From 2-01-FULL-40-13 sp964433155 (GTDB taxonomy: Bacteria > Patescibacteriota > Microgenomatia > UBA1406 > GWC2-37-13): a stretch of DNA of 64,000 nt. Made by a program: the position numbers and the translations under genes. The notes beneath the pieces were generated by a model that was not told where the DNA came from, ran no database searches, and was given only the letters and a program-made list of their open reading frames with translations. Every line of letters starts with the position of its first letter. Position 1 is the stretch's first letter. Below, one piece after another: positions 24,220-32,001 of the stretch. The stretch is taken from assembly GCA_964433155.1 (NCBI GenBank), contig CAYSQE010000001.1:186001-250000 (forward strand), given 5' to 3'.

Positions 24220-24233
24220 GAAGATGTTAAAAT
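24205..24233 (+). promoter_or_regulatory. Possible promoter of the DUF433 gene
   Basis: TTTACT (24205-24210), 17 bases, TAAAAT (24228-24233), then 8 bases to the ATG at 24242. It overlaps the oppositely directed S10-operon promoter, so the two may interfere. Confidence 0.45.
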
Positions 24234-24241
24234 ATTATTAT

Positions 24242-24475
24242 ATGAAAAACTATAAGCTTATTATTAGTGATCCTGACGTTTGCCACGGTAAACCTACATC
24301 TAGAGGTACAAGAATTATGGTTTGGCAGATCTTGGAATTGTTAGAAGCTAGACAATCTTCTCAAGAGATTCATCGAGCTTATCCTTCATTACCTAAAGGC
24401 TCAGTTGAGATAGTGCTCCATTTTGCAGCTGAAAAACTCAAACATTCATCCTATGCCTCAACAAGCAGTTTTTAG
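24242..24475 (+). CDS. DUF433 protein (antitoxin-like winged-helix)
   Basis: The block ISDPDVCHGKPTSRGTRIMVWQI followed by LELLEARQSSQEIHRAYPSLPKGSVEIVLHFAAE is the DUF433 family, often described as VapB-like antitoxins partnered with PIN-like toxins. No partner toxin follows: hicA lies 15 bases beyond on the other strand. About 77 aa from the ATG at 24242; an in-frame ATG at 24212 would extend it but lies before the -10 box. It is the only + strand gene within the ribosomal block and may be a remnant of a former two-gene cassette or a stand-alone regulator. Confidence 0.75.
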   Translation: MKNYKLIISDPDVCHGKPTSRGTRIMVWQILELLEARQSSQEIHRAYPSLPKGSVEIVLHFAAEKLKHSSYASTSSF

Positions 24476-24490
24476 CAGCAAAATTCAATA

Positions 24491-24712
24491 TTAATTTTTC
24501 AAAAACTCTTCTTTACTCAAACCTGATTGGCGAATAATTGACTTTAAAGTTCCGGTTTTAATTTCTTTATGGTGAGGTACAACGCACGTTTTTCTTGTTT
24601 GTTCATTCCACCATATCTCATGAGTCCCTCCGGTAGATCTTCTGAAAGCAAATCCAAATTTTCGCAGTCTTTTGATCACTTCTCTATATTTTAACGGTCT
24701 TAGTTCAACCAT
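24491..24712 (-). CDS. hicA: HicA-family mRNA interferase toxin
   Basis: HicA toxins are small double-stranded-RNA-binding-fold RNases that cleave mRNA independently of the ribosome. RPLKYREVIKRLRKFGF, the catalytic-His block GGTHEIWW and VVPHHKEIKTGTLKSIIRQSGLSKEEFL match the family; 73 aa. It follows hicB by 5 bases. In many systems hicA comes first; here the antitoxin precedes the toxin. Confidence 0.88.
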   Translation of the reverse strand: MVELRPLKYREVIKRLRKFGFAFRRSTGGTHEIWWNEQTRKTCVVPHHKEIKTGTLKSIIRQSGLSKEEFLKN

Positions 24713-24717
24713 TATAT

Positions 24718-24999
24718 TTAGTTTGATACAACAAGAGGAAATTTGAAAGTTAAGTTCATCGCAGACTTTTGTGAAGTTTTTATAAGTTTTAGAGGAATTA
24801 TTAAGTTTTCCTCCTTATAAAGTTCAATTAAAGACGACGCAACATATGATATTTCATTAATTGCTTCTTCTATCGTATCTGCTTGTGCATAACAGTCTTT
24901 CCAGTCGGGACAAGATGCAAAAAAACCACCCTCTGGTTGTTCCTGAATCAGGATAGGTAATTCATACTCTTGAATGGTAAGAGTTTTGGATTTTTTCAT
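24718..24999 (-). CDS. hicB: HicB-family antitoxin
   Basis: Partial RNase-H-fold antitoxin that blocks HicA. PILIQEQPEGGFFASCPDWKDCYAQADTIEEAINEI is the typical HicB core. At 93 aa it has no clear helix-turn-helix or ribbon-helix-helix, so autoregulation would need another DNA-binding surface. It has its own promoter directly after rpsJ and forms a self-contained module with hicA inside the S10 operon. Confidence 0.87.
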   Translation of the reverse strand: MKKSKTLTIQEYELPILIQEQPEGGFFASCPDWKDCYAQADTIEEAINEISYVASSLIELYKEENLIIPLKLIKTSQKSAMNLTFKFPLVVSN

Positions 25000-25007
25000 A
25001 TGAAGTG

Positions 25008-25036
25008 ATTATATAAAATTTACATCTTTACCTCAA
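25008..25036 (-). promoter_or_regulatory. Leaderless-type promoter of hicBA
   Basis: On the minus strand TTGAGG (25036-25031), 17 bases, TATAAT (25013-25008), then 8 bases to the hicB ATG. The -35 lies inside the end of rpsJ. Confidence 0.6.
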
Positions 25037-25328
25037 CCTCAACTCCAGCCGGTAGCTCAAGATGCATCAGAGAGTCGATGGTTTGATTTGTCGGGTTAAC
25101 TATATCGATGAGGCGTTTGTGGATTTTTAAACCGAAATGTTCACGAGCGTCTTTGTCGATAAAGGGAGATTTATTTACTGCATATACTTCTGTTCTTGTA
25201 GGCAGTGGAATTGGGCCAACGATTGAAGCTCCTGTACGAATTGCCGTATCAACAATTTTCTGACAGGTCTCGTCGATTAATCTATGATCGTATGCTTTTA
25301 GACGTATGCGAATTCTTCCTTTCGGCAT
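25020..25328 (-). CDS. rpsJ: Ribosomal protein uS10
   Basis: 30S head protein, also NusE in antitermination. RIRLKAYDHRLIDETCQKIVDTA, IPLPTRTEVYAVNKSPFIDKDAREHF and HKRLIDIVNP fit perfectly; 102 aa. It follows tuf by 21 bases, as often in bacteria, but rplC is displaced about 970 bases downstream by hicBA, DUF433 and a new promoter. Confidence 0.97.
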   Translation of the reverse strand: MPKGRIRIRLKAYDHRLIDETCQKIVDTAIRTGASIVGPIPLPTRTEVYAVNKSPFIDKDAREHFGLKIHKRLIDIVNPTNQTIDSLMHLELPAGVEVEVKM

Positions 25329-25349
25329 GATATTAAAGTGCTAAGAAAT

Positions 25350-26534
25350 TTATTTCGAAATTTTAGTCACAACTCCTGCTCCAACCGTATGACCACCCTC
25401 TCGAATAGCAAATTTTAGTCCTTCTTCCATAGCAACAGGGTATATAAGTTTGGCTGAAATCTTGACGTTATCTCCGGGCATTACCATTTCTACTCCAGAA
25501 GGTAACTTAAGCTCTCCTGTTACATCTGTAGTTCTAATATAAAATTGTGGTCTGTAGCCATTAAAAAAGGGCGTATGACGTCCGCCTTCCTCTTTAGTTA
25601 AGACATAAATTTCAGCTTCAAAATCCGTGTGTGGTGTTATAGTTCCTGGCTTGGCTAAAACCTGGCCTCGCTGTACGTCTTCTTTTTCGACTCCTCGCAA
25701 AAGAAGCCCTACGTTATCGCCAGCCCGGGCTTCATCCAACGTTTTTCTAAACATTTCTATTCCTGTTATGACTGTTTTCTTTGTGGCTTTGAGTCCAACA
25801 ATTTCAACCTCTTCGTTTAATTTAAGTACGCCTCTCCCGACTCTTCCTGTGACAACTGTCCCGCGCCCTTGAATCGTAAATACGTCCTCAATTGGCATGA
25901 GAAATGGCTTATCCAGAGGCCTAACTGGCTCAGGAACATATTCATCGACCGCTTTTATCAAATCTTCAATTGCTTTTAGCCCATCTTTGTCGTCTTGAAG
26001 AGCTTTCAATGCAGACCCTTTAATGACAGGAATTTTATCTCCCGGAAATTGATACTTCTTCAGAAGATCTCTCACTTCCATCTCAACCAGATCAAGAAGC
26101 TCCTTATCTTGGACCATGTCTGTTTTGTTTAAAAATACAACTATCGCCGGAACGTTGACCTGTCTGGCTAGCAAAATATGTTCCCTCGTCTGAGGCATTG
26201 GTCCATCTGGAGCAGAAACTACAAGAATGGCTCCATCCATTTGTGCGGCCCCGGTAATCATATTTTTAATATAATCTGCGTGACCTGGCGCGTCAATGTG
26301 GGCATAGTGTCTTTTGTCTGTCTCGTATTCAGAATGATGTAGGTTTATCGTAACTCCACGAGCTCTTTCTTCAGGCGCTTTATCAATCTCTTCGTATTTT
26401 AAAAATTTAGCTTGACCTTTTTTGGAGAGGACATAGTGAATAGCTGATGTAAGGGTTGTTTTCCCGTGATCAACGTGTCCGATAGTCCCAATATTTAAAT
26501 GAGGTTTATTTCTCTTAAAAACGCCTTGTGCCAT
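25350..26534 (-). CDS. tuf: Elongation factor Tu
   Basis: GTPase delivering aminoacyl-tRNA. G1 GHVDHGKTTLT, G3 DAPGHADYIKNM, G4 NKTDMV and the domain II/III blocks GRGTVVTGRVGRG and GGRHTPFFNGYRPQFYIRTTDVTG are intact. 394 aa. It heads a transcription unit with rpsJ, with a good promoter and a small hairpin in its 5' leader. Confidence 0.98.
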   Translation of the reverse strand: MAQGVFKRNKPHLNIGTIGHVDHGKTTLTSAIHYVLSKKGQAKFLKYEEIDKAPEERARGVTINLHHSEYETDKRHYAHIDAPGHADYIKNMITGAAQMDGAILVVSAPDGPMPQTREHILLARQVNVPAIVVFLNKTDMVQDKELLDLVEMEVRDLLKKYQFPGDKIPVIKGSALKALQDDKDGLKAIEDLIKAVDEYVPEPVRPLDKPFLMPIEDVFTIQGRGTVVTGRVGRGVLKLNEEVEIVGLKATKKTVITGIEMFRKTLDEARAGDNVGLLLRGVEKEDVQRGQVLAKPGTITPHTDFEAEIYVLTKEEGGRHTPFFNGYRPQFYIRTTDVTGELKLPSGVEMVMPGDNVKISAKLIYPVAMEEGLKFAIREGGHTVGAGVVTKISK

Positions 26535-26550
26535 GTATATTCAAATATTT

Positions 26551-26568
26551 ATCCCGAGTATTCGGGAT
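26551..26568. repeat. Palindrome ATCCCGAGTATTCGGGAT in the tuf leader
   Basis: A 7-8 bp stem with one mismatch, 17 bases before the tuf ATG and within the predicted leader RNA. It is nearly the same as the element at 10648-10665. Confidence 0.6.
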
Positions 26569-26596
26569 TGACTTTTAACAAATGTGACTCTATCAT
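26568..26596 (+). promoter_or_regulatory. Promoter of the DUF1189-like gene (leaderless)
   Basis: TTGACT (26568-26573), 17 bases, TATCAT (26591-26596), then 7 bases to the ATG at 26604. This decides the start codon of the gene. Confidence 0.7.
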
Positions 26597-26620
26597 AATT
26601 GGTATGACGTCAAAAGTCAA
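26592..26620 (-). promoter_or_regulatory. Promoter of tuf-rpsJ
   Basis: On the minus strand TTGACT (26620-26615), 17 bases, TATGAT (26597-26592). Its -10 box overlaps that of the divergent promoter by 5 bases, so the two starts should compete for polymerase. The expected RNA start is near 26585, giving about 50 bases of leader. Confidence 0.72.
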
Positions 26621-27488
26621 GACCTTTTTTCATATTTTTTCTCATAGTCTTATCCCTAAAGCTTCATACTACCAAAAAATTTTAAAAGCTCGAGTGAGTT
26701 ATTCGGTTAAATATTTTTTTATCCTTACTGTTTTTTTGAATTTATTTTTTTCATTTTTTCTTTTTTTGAAATTTAGCCCTCTTCAAATTAATGAGATACT
26801 TACAAATCTCATTGGCAATTTAGAAAAATTTCCCTCAGAATTAATAATCAATATAAAAAATGGGGCTCTTTCGTCAAATTACGATCGTCCTTATTTTTTT
26901 TGGCTTGACTACAAAAATGCCAAACATCTTTTGTTTGTCATCGATGAAACGGCCTCTCCACAAAAGATAAAAGAATACAACTCTTTCGCAGTTTTATCGC
27001 GAAATAATATTGTTTTTAAGGATGAAAATAGCAATGTCGGCTACAACCTCATAAATCTTAAATTTTTAAAAAACCAGATAATTACAAAAGAAACTATTGT
27101 CAAGGTTCAAAATACTCTCTCAGCAATAAATCATGGATTATTTTTCATATATCCACTTGCATTCGTCTTAGTTTTGCTGATGCTTCTGGCAGTATCATCG
27201 GTTTCAACATTATTATATATCCTCATAGCCTCAGGTATAACCTTCATTTTTTATCGCTTCTTCTTGAATAAAAAAATAAAGCCTGGATTTATGAAAACTC
27301 TACAGATTTCATTACATTCCGTCACATTACCCTTTGTCATTAATTACATATACGGAATTTTTTATTTGAATTCTTATCCTCTTCCTTTGTTGTTTCTTTT
27401 TCTTGTTGTCTTATTTACAATCGTCGGGGTTTATGAGGGTTACGCATATGACTCCGCCAACCTCAATAGGCTTAAAAATAAAAAATAG
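26604..27488 (+). CDS. DUF1189-like integral membrane protein
   Basis: The N-terminus (FFHIFSHSLIPKASYYQKIL) followed by a hydrophobic helix near residues 30-52, an extracytoplasmic domain of about 100 residues, and four or five helices in the C-terminal half resembles DUF1189 membrane proteins. Function is unknown. The start at 26604 is set by the promoter 7 bases upstream and agrees with the family start; an in-frame codon at 26499 lies inside tuf. It stands alone and diverges from tuf. Confidence 0.6.
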   Translation: MTSKVKTFFHIFSHSLIPKASYYQKILKARVSYSVKYFFILTVFLNLFFSFFLFLKFSPLQINEILTNLIGNLEKFPSELIINIKNGALSSNYDRPYFFWLDYKNAKHLLFVIDETASPQKIKEYNSFAVLSRNNIVFKDENSNVGYNLINLKFLKNQIITKETIVKVQNTLSAINHGLFFIYPLAFVLVLLMLLAVSSVSTLLYILIASGITFIFYRFFLNKKIKPGFMKTLQISLHSVTLPFVINYIYGIFYLNSYPLPLLFLFLVVLFTIVGVYEGYAYDSANLNRLKNKK

Positions 27489-27512
27489 CAGTCTTCTTCT
27501 TACCTGTTCTTG

Positions 27513-27521
27513 TGCTAAAAT
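27513..27521 (+). promoter_or_regulatory. Extended -10 (TGCTAAAAT) before the UvrD-like gene
   Basis: TG-C-TAAAAT ends 6 bases before the ATG at 27528; the upstream gene ended at 27488. No clear -35, as expected for an extended -10. Confidence 0.55.
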
Positions 27522-27527
27522 TCACCT

Positions 27528-30482
27528 ATGAAAACGGAGGATATTTTGCTAAATAGCGAACAAAAAGAAGCAGTGGAATACGAAAAAGGCCCACTCCTTA
27601 TCATTGCTGGTGCTGGAACAGGAAAAACGACTGTAATAACACAGAGGATTAAATATCTTATTGTTCAGGGATTGGCAAAGCCTGAGGAAATCTTAGCTCT
27701 AACTTTTACAGAAAAAGCGGCCAAAGAAATGGAAGAAAGGGTGGATGTTGCTTTACCTTATGGTACCTTTGGGCTGTGGATTTCTACTTTCCATTCATTC
27801 TGTGACCGAATTCTTCGTGAAGAAGCTTTAAATATTGGGCTTCCATCTGATTTCAAATTGATGACTGAGGCTGAAACATATCTTTTTGTCAAAAAAAACT
27901 TCTGGAAATTCGATCTTGCGTACTTTAGGCCAAGCGGAAATCCTTACAAATTTATCGAAGGACTTATCCAGCACTTCAACAGGCTAAAAGATGAAGACAT
28001 TAATACAAAAGATTATATAACTTTTATTCATAAACAAAAGATGAAAAATGCGAGTAAAGCTCAAGAGGAGGAGACAAATCGTCTTTCGGAACTTGTCCAC
28101 GCTTATGAGGTATATGAAGATCTAAAAATTAAGGAAGGAGTTATGGATTTTGCAGATCTTATCGGCAACGTCATCAAACTTTACAGAAAAAGAGCTTCCC
28201 TTTTGGGAAAATATAAAAAACAATTTAGATATGTATTGGTTGATGAATTTCAAGATACAAACTTTTCTCAATATCAATTAGTTAAACTCCTCTCTCCAGC
28301 CAAAATCAATCCAAACTTGACTGTTGTAGGAGACGATTCACAGTCTATCTACAAATTCAGAGGCGCAGCAATATCAAACATACTTTCGTTTATGAACGAT
28401 TATACAAAGGCTAAACAAATTATTTTAAACACGAGTTATCGTTGTCCGCAAACCATCTTGAATGCGTCTCATAAGTTAATTAAATATAATGACCCAAACA
28501 CACTGGAGGCAAAATTGGGCATCAGTAAAAATTTAATAGCCCATAAAAATTATGGGGGAGAAAAGATTGAATTGATACAAGCAGATCGAGTCGAGGCAGA
28601 AGCTGAAAAAGTTGTCAATTTTATAAGAGACTATAAAACTGTAAACAAAAAGGACTATAAAGACTTTGCGATACTGGTTCGGGCAAATAATCATGGTGAA
28701 CCATTCATTCGTTCGCTTGAACGCGCGAGAATCCCTTATCAATTCTTAGGCCCAGGGATGCTCTTTCATAGACCAGAAGTAAAAGATCTGATAGCTTATC
28801 TTAAAGTCCTTTACGATTTTACCGACTCTGTAAGTCTTTATAGAGTCTTATCTCATGATCTGTGGCAAATTTCTCCTCGGGACTTAATTGCTTTGCTAAA
28901 TCTAGCAAAAAAAGCCAATATTTCTTTATTTGAACAGTTGGAACAACCGCTTGACAAATTTAATATAAGCGACGACTCAAAAATAAAGCTGAAAAAAATT
29001 GTTGATATGATACATCGTCATCAAAAACTTATTCATAAAGAAACCGCAGGGCAGATTCTTTATTTTTATCTTATAGATAGTGGTCTTATGAAACAAATAA
29101 TAAATTATAAGACTCAGGCTGAAGAAAGAAAGGCTTTAAATATAACAAAGTTTTTTGGCAAGCTTAAAAGTTTCGAGGCGACTCATGAGGATGCGGGCGT
29201 TTTTGCAGTCGTAGACTATCTAGACCTTGCCATGACCGTGGGTGAAAGCCCTTTAGCAGCAGAGATCGACTGGACTGAAAACAATGCTGTAAATATTCTT
29301 ACTGTCCACTCGGCAAAAGGATTGGAATTTCCAATTGTTTTTTTAGTCAACTTGGTTGAAGGTCGATTCCCCTCCCGAGATCGACGTGACCAGATTCCGA
29401 TTCCCGATAAGTTAATACGCGAAGTTTTGCCAGAAGGAGACTATCACTTGCAAGAAGAGCGGAGACTATTTTATGTAGGCATGACTCGGGCTGAACAAAA
29501 GCTCGTTTTTTCTGCTGCAAACTTTTATGGAGAGGGAAAAAGAGAAAAAAAGCTTTCGCCTTTTGTTACTGAATCATTAGGAATTGATAGTAAAGCAAAA
29601 ACTTTGTTAAGTTCACAAATATCTCAAATTCCCTTGTTTGAATGGAAAAAAACTCTAGAGGAGATTGATGAAAGCGAAAGAAGAACAGTAAGAGAAAAAA
29701 CTATAGTCGACTATCTTTCCTATTCTGCCATCGAAGCCTTTAGAATTTGTCCACTCCATTACAAATTAAAGCATATATTAAGAATTCCTTCTGCTCCGAC
29801 TGCAGCCCAGGCCTTAGGAAACTCGATACATTACGCCTTGAGAGATTTTTACTTGTTAAACCAAAAGCAACCACTCTTACAACTTCTTGAAAATAACTGG
29901 GTTCAAATTGGTTATACGAGCAAAAAACATGAGGAACAATCGCTGCAAAAAGCAAAAAAATTTTTAGTGGAGTATCTCAAATCAGAACTTCACAAAAACA
30001 GCAAACCCTTGTTTCTCGAGAGATCTTTTAATTTTCGAATTGATCCAGGCCTAACCCTGAACCAGAACAAGTACGGTTCAGGGTTACCCCGTACCGATCT
30101 TAGATCTGGTACTGGGGTAAAAATATTAGGTAAAATTGACCGCGCCGACGATATAGGAGGCGGAAATATTGAAATTATTGATTATAAAACAGGGGCTAAT
30201 ATTCCCACACAAAGGCAACTCGATACAAATCTACAGATGACTATCTATGCTCTAGCAGCCACAAATCCTGGAATATTTGGAAAGAACATAGATCAAGTTA
30301 CGATGTCTTTTTATTTCTTTGAAAATGCAACAAAAGTCAGTACCACAAGAACAAAAGAGCAACTTTCACAGGCTATTGATGAATTATTAGAAATCCGTAG
30401 TCAAATTGAAAAATCAGATTTTAGATGCAGTAGAGGAACTATTTGTCAAAATTGTGAATACAAAATTTTGTGTAATGAATAA
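27528..30482 (+). CDS. UvrD/PcrA-type helicase fused to a PD-(D/E)XK nuclease domain
   Basis: SF1A helicase: Walker A AGAGTGKTT (27-35), motif II VDEFQDTNFSQYQ (near 238), motif III GDDSQSIYKFRGA, and LTVHSAKGLEFPIVFLVNL and RLFYVGMTRA for motifs V-VI. The C-terminal 250 residues are a nuclease: SAIEAFRICPLHYKLKH, the core LGKIDRADD...IEIIDYKTG (Asp-Lys pair) and a final cysteine set CSRGTICQNCEYKILC that with Cys near 741 can hold a 4Fe-4S cluster, as in AddB-type nucleases. So it is likely a single-chain repair or recombination nuclease. A 20-residue in-frame insertion (about 842-863) from a palindromic repeat lies just before the nuclease core. Confidence 0.92.
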   Translation: MKTEDILLNSEQKEAVEYEKGPLLIIAGAGTGKTTVITQRIKYLIVQGLAKPEEILALTFTEKAAKEMEERVDVALPYGTFGLWISTFHSFCDRILREEALNIGLPSDFKLMTEAETYLFVKKNFWKFDLAYFRPSGNPYKFIEGLIQHFNRLKDEDINTKDYITFIHKQKMKNASKAQEEETNRLSELVHAYEVYEDLKIKEGVMDFADLIGNVIKLYRKRASLLGKYKKQFRYVLVDEFQDTNFSQYQLVKLLSPAKINPNLTVVGDDSQSIYKFRGAAISNILSFMNDYTKAKQIILNTSYRCPQTILNASHKLIKYNDPNTLEAKLGISKNLIAHKNYGGEKIELIQADRVEAEAEKVVNFIRDYKTVNKKDYKDFAILVRANNHGEPFIRSLERARIPYQFLGPGMLFHRPEVKDLIAYLKVLYDFTDSVSLYRVLSHDLWQISPRDLIALLNLAKKANISLFEQLEQPLDKFNISDDSKIKLKKIVDMIHRHQKLIHKETAGQILYFYLIDSGLMKQIINYKTQAEERKALNITKFFGKLKSFEATHEDAGVFAVVDYLDLAMTVGESPLAAEIDWTENNAVNILTVHSAKGLEFPIVFLVNLVEGRFPSRDRRDQIPIPDKLIREVLPEGDYHLQEERRLFYVGMTRAEQKLVFSAANFYGEGKREKKLSPFVTESLGIDSKAKTLLSSQISQIPLFEWKKTLEEIDESERRTVREKTIVDYLSYSAIEAFRICPLHYKLKHILRIPSAPTAAQALGNSIHYALRDFYLLNQKQPLLQLLENNWVQIGYTSKKHEEQSLQKAKKFLVEYLKSELHKNSKPLFLERSFNFRIDPGLTLNQNKYGSGLPRTDLRSGTGVKILGKIDRADDIGGGNIEIIDYKTGANIPTQRQLDTNLQMTIYALAATNPGIFGKNIDQVTMSFYFFENATKVSTTRTKEQLSQAIDELLEIRSQIEKSDFRCSRGTICQNCEYKILCNE
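30053..30119. repeat. Two adjacent palindromes inserted in frame in the UvrD-like gene
   Basis: AACCCTGAACC...GGTTCAGGGTT (30053-30085, perfect 11-bp stem) is followed by TACCCCGTACC...GGTACTGGGGTA (30085-30119) with an inner GATCT/AGATC stem. Together they encode an extra segment (TLNQNKYGSGLPRTDLRSGT) between conserved nuclease strands. Confidence 0.8.
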
Positions 30483-30509
30483 GTGGAGACATAATCTCGT
30501 TTCATTTTG

Positions 30510-30515
30510 TATAAT
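30510..30515 (+). promoter_or_regulatory. -10 TATAAT, leaderless start for the GT2 gene
   Basis: TATAAT at 30510-30515 followed by 6 bases and ATG at 30522. This argues against the in-frame TTG at 30507. Confidence 0.55.
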
Positions 30516-30521
30516 ATTGTC

Positions 30522-32000
30522 ATGACTGAACAAGTTGTTAGATCAACCTTCATGGGAAGATTTTTTGACGCGATTGTTCCTCTTTTAAGTTGGTTCGTCA
30601 TCACGATGCCAATCTGGTTATCACCATTTCATCCCGCTATAGTAGCTTATTTTATCATTGCCTTTGATCTTTATTTCCTATATAAAGCCCTCTCTACGGC
30701 ATATTTTGCTACTCTTTCCTATCGACGAATTTTACATCATCAGAAGATTTCCTTCTCTTTAAAAGTCCGAGAGCTACCCAAAGCAAAGGAAATTACACAT
30801 TTTATTATCATCCCTCATTATAAAGAACCCCTGCATAAGCTTGAATCAACTATTCACAAACTTACGCAAGCCGACTACCCATATAAAAATTTATATCTAG
30901 TCTTAGCCTGCGAAAAACGTGAAATTGGGGCAAATCAAAAAGCTACAATTCTAAAAGATAAATTCAATAATTTTTTTAAGGATATTCTTATCACATCACA
31001 TGCTCTAAAAGCAAACGAAGTGCCAGGAAAAGCAAGCAATCAAACCTTTGCCGCCAACAAGATATACCAATACGCAACCAACAAAGGCATTAAAAGCCAA
31101 GATGTACTAATTACAGTCTGCGACGCAGATAGCTTAATCTCTCAGAATTATTTTTCTTACTTAACTTATGAATTTCTTAATGACTCATCTCGAATGTATC
31201 ATTTTTACTGGGCTCCAGTTCTTTTATATAATAATTTCTGGAGTCTATCTTTTTTTGTACGAATACAAGCTACGCTCTCGTCAATTCTACGTTTAGCCTT
31301 CCTATCACAAAAAGATAAACTTATTCAGATTTCGACGTACTCAACTAATTTGTGGCTTCTCAAGAAAATTAATTTCTGGGATGTTGATGTTATTCCTGAA
31401 GACTGGCATGTTTTCTATCAGGCATTTTTTACATTTGGAGACAAGATAAAAACTGTTCCACTTTATACCATCATCAATGGTGATGCAGTCTACTCTGGCG
31501 CTCTTCTAAAAACATCACAGAATCGATATGAACAGGAGAAAAGATGGGCTTGGGGAGTATCAGATATAGGTTATACATTAAGAAAGTTTTTTACCACCCC
31601 TCATATCAGTATATCTGCAAAATTAAAGCGAATTTTATTTTTGGCTGAATCCCATCTTCTCTGGCCAACTTCTTTTTTTATCTTAACGATCTCTGCATCT
31701 GTTCCACCACTTATCAATCCAAGTTTTAAAAGAACGGTTTTAGGCTTTCTTCTTCCAAAACTATCGGGATTTATTCTGACTCTTTCTACTGTGATGTTGA
31801 TTCTTTATGTGTATCTTGATCACAATCTTCGGAAAAAACTCAACCAAAAAACGAAATTCAGAGCTCTTCCTTTTTTATTCATACAATGGTTTTTTTTACC
31901 AGTGGTATCATTTTTCTTTTCTTCTCTTCCCGCGCTCGAAGCACATACAAGATTGTTATTAGGAAAAAAGATTAAATATAAGGTGACTGAGAAAATGTAA
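30522..32000 (+). CDS. Membrane-bound GT2 glycosyltransferase (processive, cellulose-synthase-like)
   Basis: Two N-terminal helices (about 20-65), a GT-A catalytic domain and three or more C-terminal helices. Motifs: HFIIIPHYKEP at the domain start, VCDADSLIS (D-x-D), VIPEDWHVF (the ED catalytic pair) and QEKRWAWG, equivalent to the QxxRW motif of processive synthases. It probably makes or exports a surface polysaccharide. About 492 aa. The next gene starts one base after the stop. Confidence 0.83.
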   Translation: MTEQVVRSTFMGRFFDAIVPLLSWFVITMPIWLSPFHPAIVAYFIIAFDLYFLYKALSTAYFATLSYRRILHHQKISFSLKVRELPKAKEITHFIIIPHYKEPLHKLESTIHKLTQADYPYKNLYLVLACEKREIGANQKATILKDKFNNFFKDILITSHALKANEVPGKASNQTFAANKIYQYATNKGIKSQDVLITVCDADSLISQNYFSYLTYEFLNDSSRMYHFYWAPVLLYNNFWSLSFFVRIQATLSSILRLAFLSQKDKLIQISTYSTNLWLLKKINFWDVDVIPEDWHVFYQAFFTFGDKIKTVPLYTIINGDAVYSGALLKTSQNRYEQEKRWAWGVSDIGYTLRKFFTTPHISISAKLKRILFLAESHLLWPTSFFILTISASVPPLINPSFKRTVLGFLLPKLSGFILTLSTVMLILYVYLDHNLRKKLNQKTKFRALPFLFIQWFFLPVVSFFFSSLPALEAHTRLLLGKKIKYKVTEKM

Positions 32001-32001
32001 A

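Noticed and set aside
24047..24241. tRNA or other structured RNA gene in the rplC upstream gap
   Set aside because: No cloverleaf or conserved tRNA blocks; the hairpins fit a leader RNA instead. No tRNA was found anywhere in the window.
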